Shown here: in pieces, positions 38,771-47,900 of the stretch | Layout: every line of letters begins with the position of its first letter | How positions within the stretch are numbered: the first letter of the stretch is position 1 | Assembly (NCBI RefSeq): GCF_001278075.1 | Contig: NZ_CP011340.1 | Span: forward strand, 8,468,593-8,532,592 | From: Streptomyces pristinaespiralis | GTDB lineage: Bacteria > Actinomycetota > Actinomycetes > Streptomycetales > Streptomycetaceae | Reading direction: 5' to 3' | Length of the DNA: 64,000 bases | Program-made: the position numbers and the translations under genes | The notes under the pieces: model-generated | Told to the model about the DNA's origin: nothing | Database searches by the model: none | What the model saw: the letters and a program-made list of their open reading frames with translations, nothing else

Positions 38771-38830
38771 CGGTCTTTACTTTTTCCTGGAATGAAACTG
38801 GTATATACGGGGGGCTGCTAGCATGCGGGC

Positions 38831-39670
38831 ATGGATGAGCATCTGGTCGCACTCGAGAAGCGCATGCAGCAGCTGCAAGAGGCGCTCCGGCAGGCGCTCA
38901 CACGACACGACACCGCCCAAGTGAACTCCCTGGGCGAGGAGCTGACACGCACTCGACACGCGTGGAACGTTCTGTGCGGGATCACTGAGGTCCCGGACAC
39001 GGCCCAGCCGGAGGTGCAGCCAGGGGTCCGGCCTGAGCCCGCGCTGGCAGTCGTCGAGCCCAACCAGGACGTGCCCGTACGCGACCAGGTCCACCAGGCG
39101 CTCGCCCTGCTCACCGTCCCCGCCTCGCCCAAACTGCTCAGCCAGGTCCACCAGGCTTTCTTCTCCACCCCGCTGAACACGGCACGCATGACCACCCTGC
39201 GCCGCGACGAGGAACGCTCCTTCCGCTCCGCCCCCTACGGCCGCGCCTACTACATCTGCCCCGCGCTGACCTCCGACCTGCTCTCACCAGCCCGCGCGCT
39301 GCTCGCCCTGAGCACCTGGTCACTGGAGCAGCGCCTGGTGGGACCGCTCACCCAGCGCGTCCACTTCCTCACCTCGGCCCTACGGCTCGCGGACGCCGCC
39401 GAACACCTCGCCGGCGAGGCCGGGATGCCACAGCCCGTCCAGCAGCTGCTGCTGCACTACAGCCGCAACATCCACGGCGACGCCCCCCGGGGCCCGCTCG
39501 ACCTGGACGCGCTGCGCCGGGCCGCCGCAGCGGAACTGGAGATCCACGCCGACGACGACGCCGACACCCGCGCCGAAGCGGCCCAGCGCGCACGTCAGCA
39601 ACTCGGCGACGCGCAGCAGATCTTCGGCAACATCCTGCGCAACACCGCCCGCCTGCACCGTACTTCGTAA
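38831..39670 (+). CDS. hypothetical helical protein opening the nuclease-helicase operon
   Basis: The 279-residue protein from ATG 38831 begins with a coiled coil (ALEKRMQQLQEALRQAL). It then has a proline-rich linker, and a mainly helical body (RARALLALSTWSLEQRLV-like) follows to the end. No catalytic motif is visible and I do not recognise it. A partly duplicated copy lies upstream. It is followed after 50 bases by the iron-sulfur nuclease gene and so is likely to be the first gene of a four-gene operon. A scaffold or DNA-binding subunit is possible. Confidence 0.6.
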   Translation: MDEHLVALEKRMQQLQEALRQALTRHDTAQVNSLGEELTRTRHAWNVLCGITEVPDTAQPEVQPGVRPEPALAVVEPNQDVPVRDQVHQALALLTVPASPKLLSQVHQAFFSTPLNTARMTTLRRDEERSFRSAPYGRAYYICPALTSDLLSPARALLALSTWSLEQRLVGPLTQRVHFLTSALRLADAAEHLAGEAGMPQPVQQLLLHYSRNIHGDAPRGPLDLDALRRAAAAELEIHADDDADTRAEAAQRARQQLGDAQQIFGNILRNTARLHRTS

Positions 39671-39720
39671 ACCCGCCTCTGCAACCAGCACGGCTGTGCC
39701 CTGTCCCGCCAAGGAAAACA

Positions 39721-40863
39721 GTGAGCTCGCTCGACGAACGACTGGGCGTATTACGCGGAACCGCTGCGCCCATCCCGCACAATGCACGCACCCTGGCAGC
39801 CTTGACCGCCAATCCGAGCTGCGAGCGCCGCTCCCTGCTGGATGCAGCCGGTATCGACAAAGACGCCCTCGCCGCCCATCTGGGCCTCCCGCGGCTGCTG
39901 AGAAAATCCCAGCTCGCCCTCGACTACGGCCTCGCTTTCGAACGCAAGGTCACCGCCCAGGCCGGAGCCCCCCTGGTACCGCTGCTCCGCCAAGCCCTGG
40001 GCCTGAGCGTGCCGGAGGTGTCCTACGAGGACGTCAACAGCGTCGGCAGCGATGACGACAAGTCCCCTCTGCGGCTGCGCCGCATCCACACCCGCTCCCG
40101 CATCCGCAGAGCAGCACACGGCAGGCCGGACCCCCGCACCCTGCTCGACCACCCCGTACTGCGTCTGACCGTCGCCGGCCACCAGGCCTACCTCGAACCC
40201 GACGTCATCGCCTTCCAGCGCGAGGGCGTCTTCTATGTCGTAGAGATCAAATCCTTCCCCGTCATCCACGGACAGCTCGACCCCCTCAAGGCCACCGCAG
40301 CGCTGACCCAGGCCGCCGCCTACGTCCTGGCCCTGCGGGAACTCCTCGCCGAGGACGGTCTCCCACCAGAGCGCGTCTCCGACACCGTGGTCCTGGTCAA
40401 CCCGCGCAACTTCACACGCCACCCCACCGCCACGCCCTTCAGCGCCCACAAGCAGATCAAGAACCTGAGCCGCCACCTCGACAGACTGCGGCGCCTGCCC
40501 GAACTGCTGGGCAAAGTTCCCCCCGACACCACCTTCGACCTGGCGCCCGGCCCCGACCAGAAACCGACCCGGCCCCGCGGTGAACTCGTTGCCGCGCTCG
40601 CCACCGTGCGGCCCAACTACACCCCCGGCTGCCGCCACCACTGCGACCTGGCCTTCCACTGCCGCACCGAAGCCCGCAACCAGGGCAAGACCGCCGCCCT
40701 GGGCACCGCAGTCCGCGACGACCTCGCGGGAATCGACACCATCGCTACGGCCCTGGCTCTCACCGACGGGCACCTGCACCCCTCACGGAGCCAGAAAGAC
40801 CTCACCCAGGCCCTGCGCCAGGCACAGCGCATCCACGCAGACCTCCAGACGGACACCGCATGA
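39721..40863 (+). CDS. Cas4/RecB-like PD-(D/E)XK nuclease with iron-sulfur cysteines
   Basis: The 380-residue protein starts at GTG 39721 behind AAGGA. The core YLEPDVIAFQREGVF followed by YVVEIKSFP (about 157-180) gives the D...E-x-K metal site of RecB-family nucleases. A single cysteine near the N-terminus (C34) and three near the C-terminus (GCRHHCDLAFHC, about 303-313) match the four-cysteine 4Fe-4S staple of Cas4, AddB and related nucleases. Such enzymes trim or resect DNA ends. No cas genes or CRISPR array are present, so this is not a CRISPR adaptation Cas4. Its stop overlaps the next start by four bases, tying it to the downstream helicase. Confidence 0.75.
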   Translation: MSSLDERLGVLRGTAAPIPHNARTLAALTANPSCERRSLLDAAGIDKDALAAHLGLPRLLRKSQLALDYGLAFERKVTAQAGAPLVPLLRQALGLSVPEVSYEDVNSVGSDDDKSPLRLRRIHTRSRIRRAAHGRPDPRTLLDHPVLRLTVAGHQAYLEPDVIAFQREGVFYVVEIKSFPVIHGQLDPLKATAALTQAAAYVLALRELLAEDGLPPERVSDTVVLVNPRNFTRHPTATPFSAHKQIKNLSRHLDRLRRLPELLGKVPPDTTFDLAPGPDQKPTRPRGELVAALATVRPNYTPGCRHHCDLAFHCRTEARNQGKTAALGTAVRDDLAGIDTIATALALTDGHLHPSRSQKDLTQALRQAQRIHADLQTDTA

Positions 40864-42374
40864 TCCGCCTCACCTCACTCCTGCGCATGCGCGCCGCCCA
40901 CACCGGCAACGCCCAACGCGCCAGCCAACTGCGCCACCTCCACCTCAGCGACCAGCCACTGATGCTGCTGGCACTGAAACAGACCGGACCCGCCGCACGA
41001 CCGCTGGCCGTCATGCTGGGCACCGACCCCCGCCGCCCCCAACTCCTGCTCACCCCGCCCTCAGGCAGCACCACTCCCATGCTCGCTTCCCTGGCAGACG
41101 CCGTCACCGCCTACATCGACGCCTGCCAGCGGCACAGCGAACACCTGCCCGCCACCTCCAGCAAGCCGGCCCGACGCCGCTACACCGACGCCCCCCAGAT
41201 CCTCGTCCCCAACCCCCAGACTGTGCAGCACCTGAAAGACCTCGGAGCCGACCTGCGGTTCCGTACCGCCGATGACCAGGCTCCCGGCTCCCGGGCTGTC
41301 CAGCGCCTGGGCCACTGGCTCACCTATCTCACCGACCGCGCCGACCTGGCCGGATCAGCCGCCCTCATCCCCATGACCAGCTTCCTCTCCATGCACTGGA
41401 TCAGCGGCCAAAGCCCCCTCGAGGACGAGGACCTGGCCAGCCTGCTGGCCTGGATCGACCCGCCCCGCCACACCGCCTCCGGACGCGACGCCGCACTGGC
41501 AGCAGAAGACCCGGCCACCCACCGCCCGGCGGGACCAGCCACCGACGCCGCCTTCGACAACGACCACCTGGCGCCCCTGTTCGACGCCTACGCCCGCGCC
41601 CGGCGACAAGCCCTGGCCCAGGAGCAGACCCGCATCCTGCAAGAACTCGACCGCCTGCTGGCCACCTATCTGCAGCCCACCTGGGACCTCATGTGGCAGG
41701 CCTACGCACTCCTGCAGGCCCTCCCCGAAGCCAAGAGCACCGCACGCCGCTGGGACCACGAACGCACCGCCTTCACCGACGAATGCCTGCACCTGGCCCA
41801 GGACGGACGCCCCCGGCCGGCCCGCGACCAAGCCGTCGCCGCCGCCGTCCGCCTGGCCCACATGGAACACGCAGCAGCCGCCTTCGCCGCCGAACGCACC
41901 GCCGACGACCCCTTCGCACGAGCCGAACTGCGCACCACCGGCGAAGCCTTCGGCGGCACCGTCACTGCGATCGACTCGAAGCACACCCTGCGCGGGCCCA
42001 CCGGACGGCCACAGTGGCGGCCCCGGTTCACCGTGTCCACCTCCGACCCTCTGCGCATGGAACCCGGCCGGCTCCTGGCCTGCCACGCCTACCGCAAGGC
42101 CGGCTACAAGATCTGCGAGATCACTCCCGCCGACGGCGACACTCTCGTCGAACTCGAGATCACCGCAGGCATGGGCCACGCCGACCGTCCCACCTACGAC
42201 ATCCTGCCCGAAGACGGTGCCTTCCTCGTGTTCACCATCGCACCGGATTCCTACCGGATGCCGGAATTTCCCTCACGAGAACAGACCCCCTGGACCCATG
42301 GCGGGCCTCCTGCCGACCATCCGGACGACAGCGACGAGGACACGGGCGAGGGCGACGGCGAGGAAGAACAGTGA
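40860..42374 (+). CDS. unknown operon protein between nuclease and helicase
   Basis: ATG 40860 overlaps the nuclease stop (ATGA), and its own stop overlaps the helicase start. The 504-residue product has a beta/alpha N-terminal part, a long helical middle (ARARRQALAQEQTRILQELD), and a C-terminal beta-rich domain (GGTVTAIDSKHTL, GRLLACHAYRKAGYKICEI, DGDTLVELEI). It closes with a strongly acidic tail (DDSDEDTGEGDGEEE). No enzyme motif is visible. An acidic tail and strict coupling suggest a structural or regulatory subunit of a nuclease-helicase complex. The family is not recognised. Confidence 0.6.
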   Translation: MIRLTSLLRMRAAHTGNAQRASQLRHLHLSDQPLMLLALKQTGPAARPLAVMLGTDPRRPQLLLTPPSGSTTPMLASLADAVTAYIDACQRHSEHLPATSSKPARRRYTDAPQILVPNPQTVQHLKDLGADLRFRTADDQAPGSRAVQRLGHWLTYLTDRADLAGSAALIPMTSFLSMHWISGQSPLEDEDLASLLAWIDPPRHTASGRDAALAAEDPATHRPAGPATDAAFDNDHLAPLFDAYARARRQALAQEQTRILQELDRLLATYLQPTWDLMWQAYALLQALPEAKSTARRWDHERTAFTDECLHLAQDGRPRPARDQAVAAAVRLAHMEHAAAAFAAERTADDPFARAELRTTGEAFGGTVTAIDSKHTLRGPTGRPQWRPRFTVSTSDPLRMEPGRLLACHAYRKAGYKICEITPADGDTLVELEITAGMGHADRPTYDILPEDGAFLVFTIAPDSYRMPEFPSREQTPWTHGGPPADHPDDSDEDTGEGDGEEEQ

Positions 42375-43735
42375 CACCTCCCCACCAGCCCTCGCCGCAG
42401 CAGCAGATGGACACGGCCGCCCGAGCCATCCTGGAGCAGCTGCCCACGCTCACCCACCGCGGAATCGTCGTGCACTCCCCGCCCGGCGCCGGCAAATCCA
42501 CCCTGGTCGCCCGAGCCGCCGACGCCCTCGCGCAGTCCAGCGCCCCCTGCCCCGTCATCGCCCAGACCAACAGCCAGGTCGACCAACTCGTGCGGCGATT
42601 CGCCCGGCACCACCCGCATCTGCGCACCGCACGGCTCACCGCAACGGAACACTCGGTCCCGCATGATCTGCAGGCACATCCCGGCATCCGGATCGGTACC
42701 CGCATCGAAGCCCTCGAGACGACGGCCGACGTCATCGTGGGAACCGCCATGAAGTGGGCCACGGTCACCGACCGCCGATGGCCGTGGGCGATCATCGACG
42801 AGGCCTACCAGATGCGTTCCGACATGCTTTTGTGGACCGCCGGCTTCTTTGACCGGGCCCTCTTCGTCGGAGATCCTGGCCAACTCGACCCCTTCTCCGC
42901 GGTCGAAACCGACCGCTTCCACGGCCTGCCCCATGACCCCATGAACAGCGCGGTCGCCGTCCTGCTGGCCAACAACCCTGACCTGCCCGTCCACTTTCTG
43001 CCCGTGTCCTGGCGCCTGCCACCCTCAGCCGTCCCCCTGATCAGTGACGCCTTCTACCCCTTCACGCCCTTCCACGCCGGAAGCCGTGAAGCCGACCGCA
43101 CCCTCACGTTCTCCATCCGCGGCATGCGTACCCCCACTGACGAGGTCATCGAACACGCCGCCCGAACCGGATGGGCACTGTTCGAACTACCAGCCCGCAT
43201 CACCGGCCAGCACGACATCGAAGCCTTCCAGGCCGTCCTCGACATCGCCGAGCGGCTGCTGGCCCGGCGCGCCACCACCACCTGCGAGGAAAACCCCGAA
43301 GGCCACGTCCTGCAGCCGGGGGACATCGCTATCGGCACCGCCCATCGCAGCCAGACCCACCACATCCGTGCGCTCCTGGCCCGCCAGTACCCCCCACTCC
43401 ACGGCGTCACCGTCGACACCGCCAACCGACTCCAAGGCTGCGAATTCCGCGTCACCATCGTCCTGCACCCCCTCTCCGGCCGCGGCGACGCCTCCGCCTT
43501 CCATCTGGAAGCCGGCCGCCTGTGCGTCCTCACCTCACGACACCGCCACGCCTGCATCATCGTGGCCCGCGCCGGCATCGCCGAACTCCTCGACGCCCAC
43601 CCCTCCAACGACCCCGCACACCCCGGAGCCGCCTCCAAGGTCGCCGACGGCTGGGAGGCCAACCACGCAGTCCTCGCCCGCCTGACCCAGCACACCATCT
43701 CCGCCCAGGCACAGCCCCGTCACCGGCGCGGATGA
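42371..43735 (+). CDS. superfamily 1 (Upf1/Dna2-type) helicase
   Basis: The 454-residue protein starts at GTG 42371, in the stop of the gene before. It has Walker A SPPGAGKST near residue 35, motif II AIIDEAYQM, motif III VGDPGQLDPF, a later VDTANRLQGCEF (motif V region) and LTSRHRHACIIV (motif VI). This is a compact SF1B helicase, as in Dna2 and the helicase parts of several defence proteins. With the iron-sulfur nuclease upstream it recreates the Dna2/AddAB pairing of a 4Fe-4S nuclease with an SF1 motor on separate chains. Resection of DNA ends is the natural guess. Confidence 0.82.
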   Translation: MTPPHQPSPQQQMDTAARAILEQLPTLTHRGIVVHSPPGAGKSTLVARAADALAQSSAPCPVIAQTNSQVDQLVRRFARHHPHLRTARLTATEHSVPHDLQAHPGIRIGTRIEALETTADVIVGTAMKWATVTDRRWPWAIIDEAYQMRSDMLLWTAGFFDRALFVGDPGQLDPFSAVETDRFHGLPHDPMNSAVAVLLANNPDLPVHFLPVSWRLPPSAVPLISDAFYPFTPFHAGSREADRTLTFSIRGMRTPTDEVIEHAARTGWALFELPARITGQHDIEAFQAVLDIAERLLARRATTTCEENPEGHVLQPGDIAIGTAHRSQTHHIRALLARQYPPLHGVTVDTANRLQGCEFRVTIVLHPLSGRGDASAFHLEAGRLCVLTSRHRHACIIVARAGIAELLDAHPSNDPAHPGAASKVADGWEANHAVLARLTQHTISAQAQPRHRRG

Positions 43736-43798
43736 GGAGGTCGCCGCACGCCTGCCACATGAAGGTGGGTTGATGGGGGCGTCGTCGCTGGGGTGCCC

Positions 43799-44974
43799 TC
43801 AGTCCTCGTCGTCGAGGGTGTCGTCGGCTGACTTGTGGTGGACGTTGACGCCGGCTCGGCAGCGCGCGGCGCCGATCGTGTCGTGCAGCCGGGCGAACAG
43901 GTCGGGCCGGATGAGTAGATCAGCTCCCGCGACCGCGGGCAGGAGTGGTTCGTAGTTTCCGTCGTGGACGAGGTGGCCGTGCCACTGGCGGCAGATCAGT
44001 GCCTCACCGGTGGCGTCGCTGAGGCTGAACCCGCAGATTCCCTCTGTGGGTTCAAGGCCGAGTGCGGCCACGACGCTGGCTGCGGGTGCGAGTACGTAGA
44101 GGGGCAGGCCGAGGCCGCTCAGGGTGCGAGGGCGAGGCGTGTCGATCAGGCCAGAGGCTCCAGCGTCAGTAAGGGCCGTCAAGGCCTGGTCTGCGGCACT
44201 GATGTGCTCGGCTGCTGACTCGGTTGTAAGGCCGAGTCCCAGGCGCCGCCACGGGCTGGTCCACAGCTGCCAGGGGGCCTGGGAGGCGGGTAGTGTGCCG
44301 GGCGGCGGGTCGTTGTCGAGGGCCTCCAGGCCGACGGCGATCTGCAGTTGGCGGGCGGGCTGATCCGGGTATTGGCGTGCAGGAGTGCGCTGCCGCTCGA
44401 ACAAGCCGATCTGCACCCATCCCTCGTGTGGACCTTCATCCACGCGAGCAAAGGCCATGGCGTTTCCCGGCAGGGACCGCAGGCCCGCGACCGAAGCGAA
44501 GCCGGAAGGCGGCCAGGGCTTGTCCGCTTGATGGCTCTCACTGAACCACGGTGCTGGATCAAGCGACCACGCCAGGGTCTCGGGACGAGTCAGAGGGCGG
44601 GGAATGCGGGCGAGTTCGGCACGCAGGGCCGCGCGGGGGTCATCGCGCAGTCGCGCGGCCGCGCCGCGTTCGAAGTTCTGGGCGTTGCCGAGATGTCCCG
44701 CTTGGGCAAGCGCGGCACGCAGGCCGGCGGCAGCGCGTTGCAGGCTGTCTTCGGCGGCGGCCTGGTCGGCGAGATAGGCGTCGGGAAGCTGGCTGCGGCG
44801 TCCATTGGTCAGAAGGTCCAGCTGCATGCTCATGAGCGTCTCGACGTCGGGAAGAGCATCGATCATGAGATCGATGACGGTCTCGCGGAGCCCGGCCGGA
44901 CTGCCGGCGGCGTTGAGGCGGTCGCCCAGGTAGTGGTCGACGAGGTGGGTTGCGAACTCCCGAGGGTTGTTCAT
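43799..44974 (-). CDS. coupled partner of the STAND NTPase, unknown
   Basis: ATG 44974 overlaps the stop of the giant STAND gene by four bases (ATGA), so the two form one transcription unit. The 391 residues are mostly alpha-helical at the N-terminus (HLVDHYLGDRLN, TLMSMQLDLL). They become beta-rich after 200, with WVQIGLFERQRT and GICGFSLSDATGEALIC. I see no nuclease or protease motif. Small partners of STAND defence proteins can be sensors, inhibitors or assembly factors; which applies here cannot be told. Confidence 0.6.
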   Translation of the reverse strand: MNNPREFATHLVDHYLGDRLNAAGSPAGLRETVIDLMIDALPDVETLMSMQLDLLTNGRRSQLPDAYLADQAAAEDSLQRAAAGLRAALAQAGHLGNAQNFERGAAARLRDDPRAALRAELARIPRPLTRPETLAWSLDPAPWFSESHQADKPWPPSGFASVAGLRSLPGNAMAFARVDEGPHEGWVQIGLFERQRTPARQYPDQPARQLQIAVGLEALDNDPPPGTLPASQAPWQLWTSPWRRLGLGLTTESAAEHISAADQALTALTDAGASGLIDTPRPRTLSGLGLPLYVLAPAASVVAALGLEPTEGICGFSLSDATGEALICRQWHGHLVHDGNYEPLLPAVAGADLLIRPDLFARLHDTIGAARCRAGVNVHHKSADDTLDDED

Positions 44975-47900
44975 GCGCTGTCCTCGCTGGGGGAGAGGGC
45001 GGCGGCGATGGCGCGTGCGAGTGTCGGATGGGCTGCCGTTGCCGTGGGGGCGGGCGCCTGGTGGCCAGCGCGGGCCAGGATGGCGGACGCATCCGCACGG
45101 ACGGACAGCACGTCACTGCCGCACAGCGTGACGAGCTGTGCGAGAAGGGCGGCATCCAGAGGTCCGTCGGGCAGGTGTCCTTGTAGGACGGTCAGGAGCC
45201 AGGTCAGGGGGCCAGCTCCGAGGTCGAAGGAGAGGACGCGCGCCAGGGCTGCCTGCGCCTGGCCGGAACGGCTGGCCAGCAGAACCGTCGCTGTGATCAG
45301 GGCGCGGCGCTTGTCGCCGCGTTCAGGCAGGGCAATCGTGGCCAACGCAAGTTCGCACAGTGCGGTGTCGATGTCGTGCTGGGTCGCCTGTTCCGGCACC
45401 GGGTGGTAGGCACCCTGACCGAGACGGGCACGGCCCGGCAGACGGTGGGCGATGACGCCATACGCCGCATCCCAGCAGGCGAAAGCGCTGACAGCCGGGG
45501 GTGAAGCGAGCGGGGGCTGAACAGCGAACGCCGAGACCAGGGCCAGGCTGACACCGATAGTGCGGCTGTAGGACGCCTCGGCGACGGCGTGGGCCACCTG
45601 GTCTGCGAGGTTGCGGGCTGCGGTGGCCGGGTCCGCGGAGTGCGCCTGCTGCCACAGATCCAGCCGGTCATTGCCGCCGAAGGAACGCCATCCGCCGCCG
45701 CCTCGCATCTTGGTGTAGGCGAGCATGCCCGCCGTGGCGGCGAGTGGGCCGTAGACACCAGGATCGCTGTCCTGGCGCAAGCGGAGACCCATGGCGAGGT
45801 CGGCCAGTAGCTCAAGAGGGTTGGAGGCGTTCATCTCGTCGGCGATCCGGTGCAGGAACTGGGCGGCTGCGTCTGCTCCCTGACCGTCGATGATCTCCAA
45901 GAGCCGCCACCCGACCGCATTGGCCAGCGCGTCCCTCGACCAGCGTGGGCCCGAGGGGGCATCGTATGCCTTGCTGCTGCGGTCACGGACCGCAGCAAGC
46001 GCGCCGGCAGCACCTTCTGGCAGCGTCGGGCGCTGCTGGGCGTGCAGGTACGCGTCTGCGGTGGGGCGCTTCTCGGGGCCGAACCAGTCACGTGAGGTGT
46101 TGTCGGGCACGGGGCGGGGCGCCCAGGGCGAGCCGCCCTCACCGCCACAACGCTGTGCTGCTGTGCGCAGCGCAGAAGTGGGCTCGTCCCCGGCAGCCTG
46201 CGATGCGGCGATCAGTGTCTGGTCGTCGTAGGTGGAGGTGATTGCATTGGCCAGCACTGGCAGGAGACGCGATGCGCGGGCCGCGTCGTCGCCGGGCAGG
46301 TCAGCTAGCCTGGTGAGCAGAGCAACGTCCTGCTGGATGCTGCGGCCATCGGGGCCAGCGGCGATGCGGAGCGCGGCCAGGACGACGGGGTCGGCCGTGT
46401 CAGCCTGCGTGGCCAGCAGCTGCCGGTGGGCCGCGCCCACCCGGCCATCGGGCAGCCCGGGCTCGGCCAGCAGCACCTGGGCGCCCAACTGCGCGGCACC
46501 GCGCGGATCCAGGCGCGCAAGGGAACGCCACCACTCCTGCGGCGTTCCCGCCGTGCCCCGCCCGTCGGTGCAGTCCGCGACGAGATAAACAAGAGGCTGC
46601 GTATGCGCCAGACGCACCTGCGCCTGGACGGGATCGGCCTGCAGGAGCTGAGGCAGCGGATCCAGCAGCTCCTCGATGGTGATGTCCTTGTGGCCGCCAT
46701 AGGCCCCCACGTAGCGGGCGGCACGCTCCCAGCACCGCTGCGCTTCGTGCGGGTCGTCGCAGGCGAGACTTACGCGGGCCATCTCAAGCTCGAAGTCGGC
46801 GTCCTCCGCATACAGAGCACGGCGCTCGGCTTGCGCTCCGCGCAGCGTGCGCATGAGCTCGTGCACGATGTCGGCCCCTGCCTGGCCGACGCTCCCGGCG
46901 AGCAGGGACACCAGCTCCGTGGTGATCAGCGGGCCGGTTCCGGCCATGCCCATGAGAGAGGTGGTGGTGCCCTCGCTGACGGCTTGCAGGAAGGCGATGC
47001 CCACAGCGACATCATCGCCACGCAGCAGGGCGACGGCGTCGTGCAACACCTGTCGCACCTGCCGGTGGATGTCCGCAAGATCGCAAGCCCGGGGGCTGCC
47101 CGTGAACGCGTGTGCATGCTGGGCCAGTTGTTCGAGCGCCACACGCACGGTCACGGACGCGGTTTCGGCTGTGAGGATGCCCGCCTCGACGTCGCGGTGC
47201 AGGCCTACGGTGGCAAGGGTGAAGCGCAGCCAGGCACGGTAGAAGCCATCGCCCTCCAGGAGGGGAAGCAGTCGGGCGGGCGCCTGCGGATCGGCAGCAT
47301 GGGCCACGGCCAGCAGTGTCAGCCACCTGTTCACCGGGCCGGACAGGCCGCTGGCACGGTCCGTCAGTACATCCTGTGCTGCTTCCGCGAGAACCGCGGC
47401 GATGTCCCCGGAAAAGATCTCCTCGGCAAGGTCCGACACTGCCACGCCATGGCGGAGCAGGCGCCGCGGGTCGCACGGCCCGCTGGCCCAGGCCGCGGTG
47501 GCCAGCGCGCGGGCAGACGGCAGCGCGCCGCCCGCCGTGCCATGGGCGTCCGCAAGGTGCAGCAAAAGGGCCGCGCGCCGGTCGGGCTGCTCGATGAGCT
47601 CCGCGCTCTCGAGCAACGGGTCTGGACCCAGACAGTCCAACAGCACACCCAGCGCATCCTCAGGCGACGTCAGAGCCTCCTGGCCGAGGAACCGGGCCAC
47701 CCGCTGCGCGAGCGTACGCGGGACCTGCCCGAGCTCGACATCGTCAGCAGCCCGGGCCGGCAACCGGATCCGTCCGCGCAACTCCGCCAGGAACACCGAC
47801 TCATCGCTCTCGGAACCGTAGTGGACACGCTCCTTGCGTGCCTCGTCCCAGGCCGTCAGGTACGCCTCCCACGGGGCGGCACAGCCGGCCCGGTCGACCG

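Noticed and set aside
39721..40863. Cas4 of a CRISPR system
   Set aside because: No cas1, cas2 or repeat-spacer array occurs anywhere in the window; the neighbours are helicase and unknown subunits.
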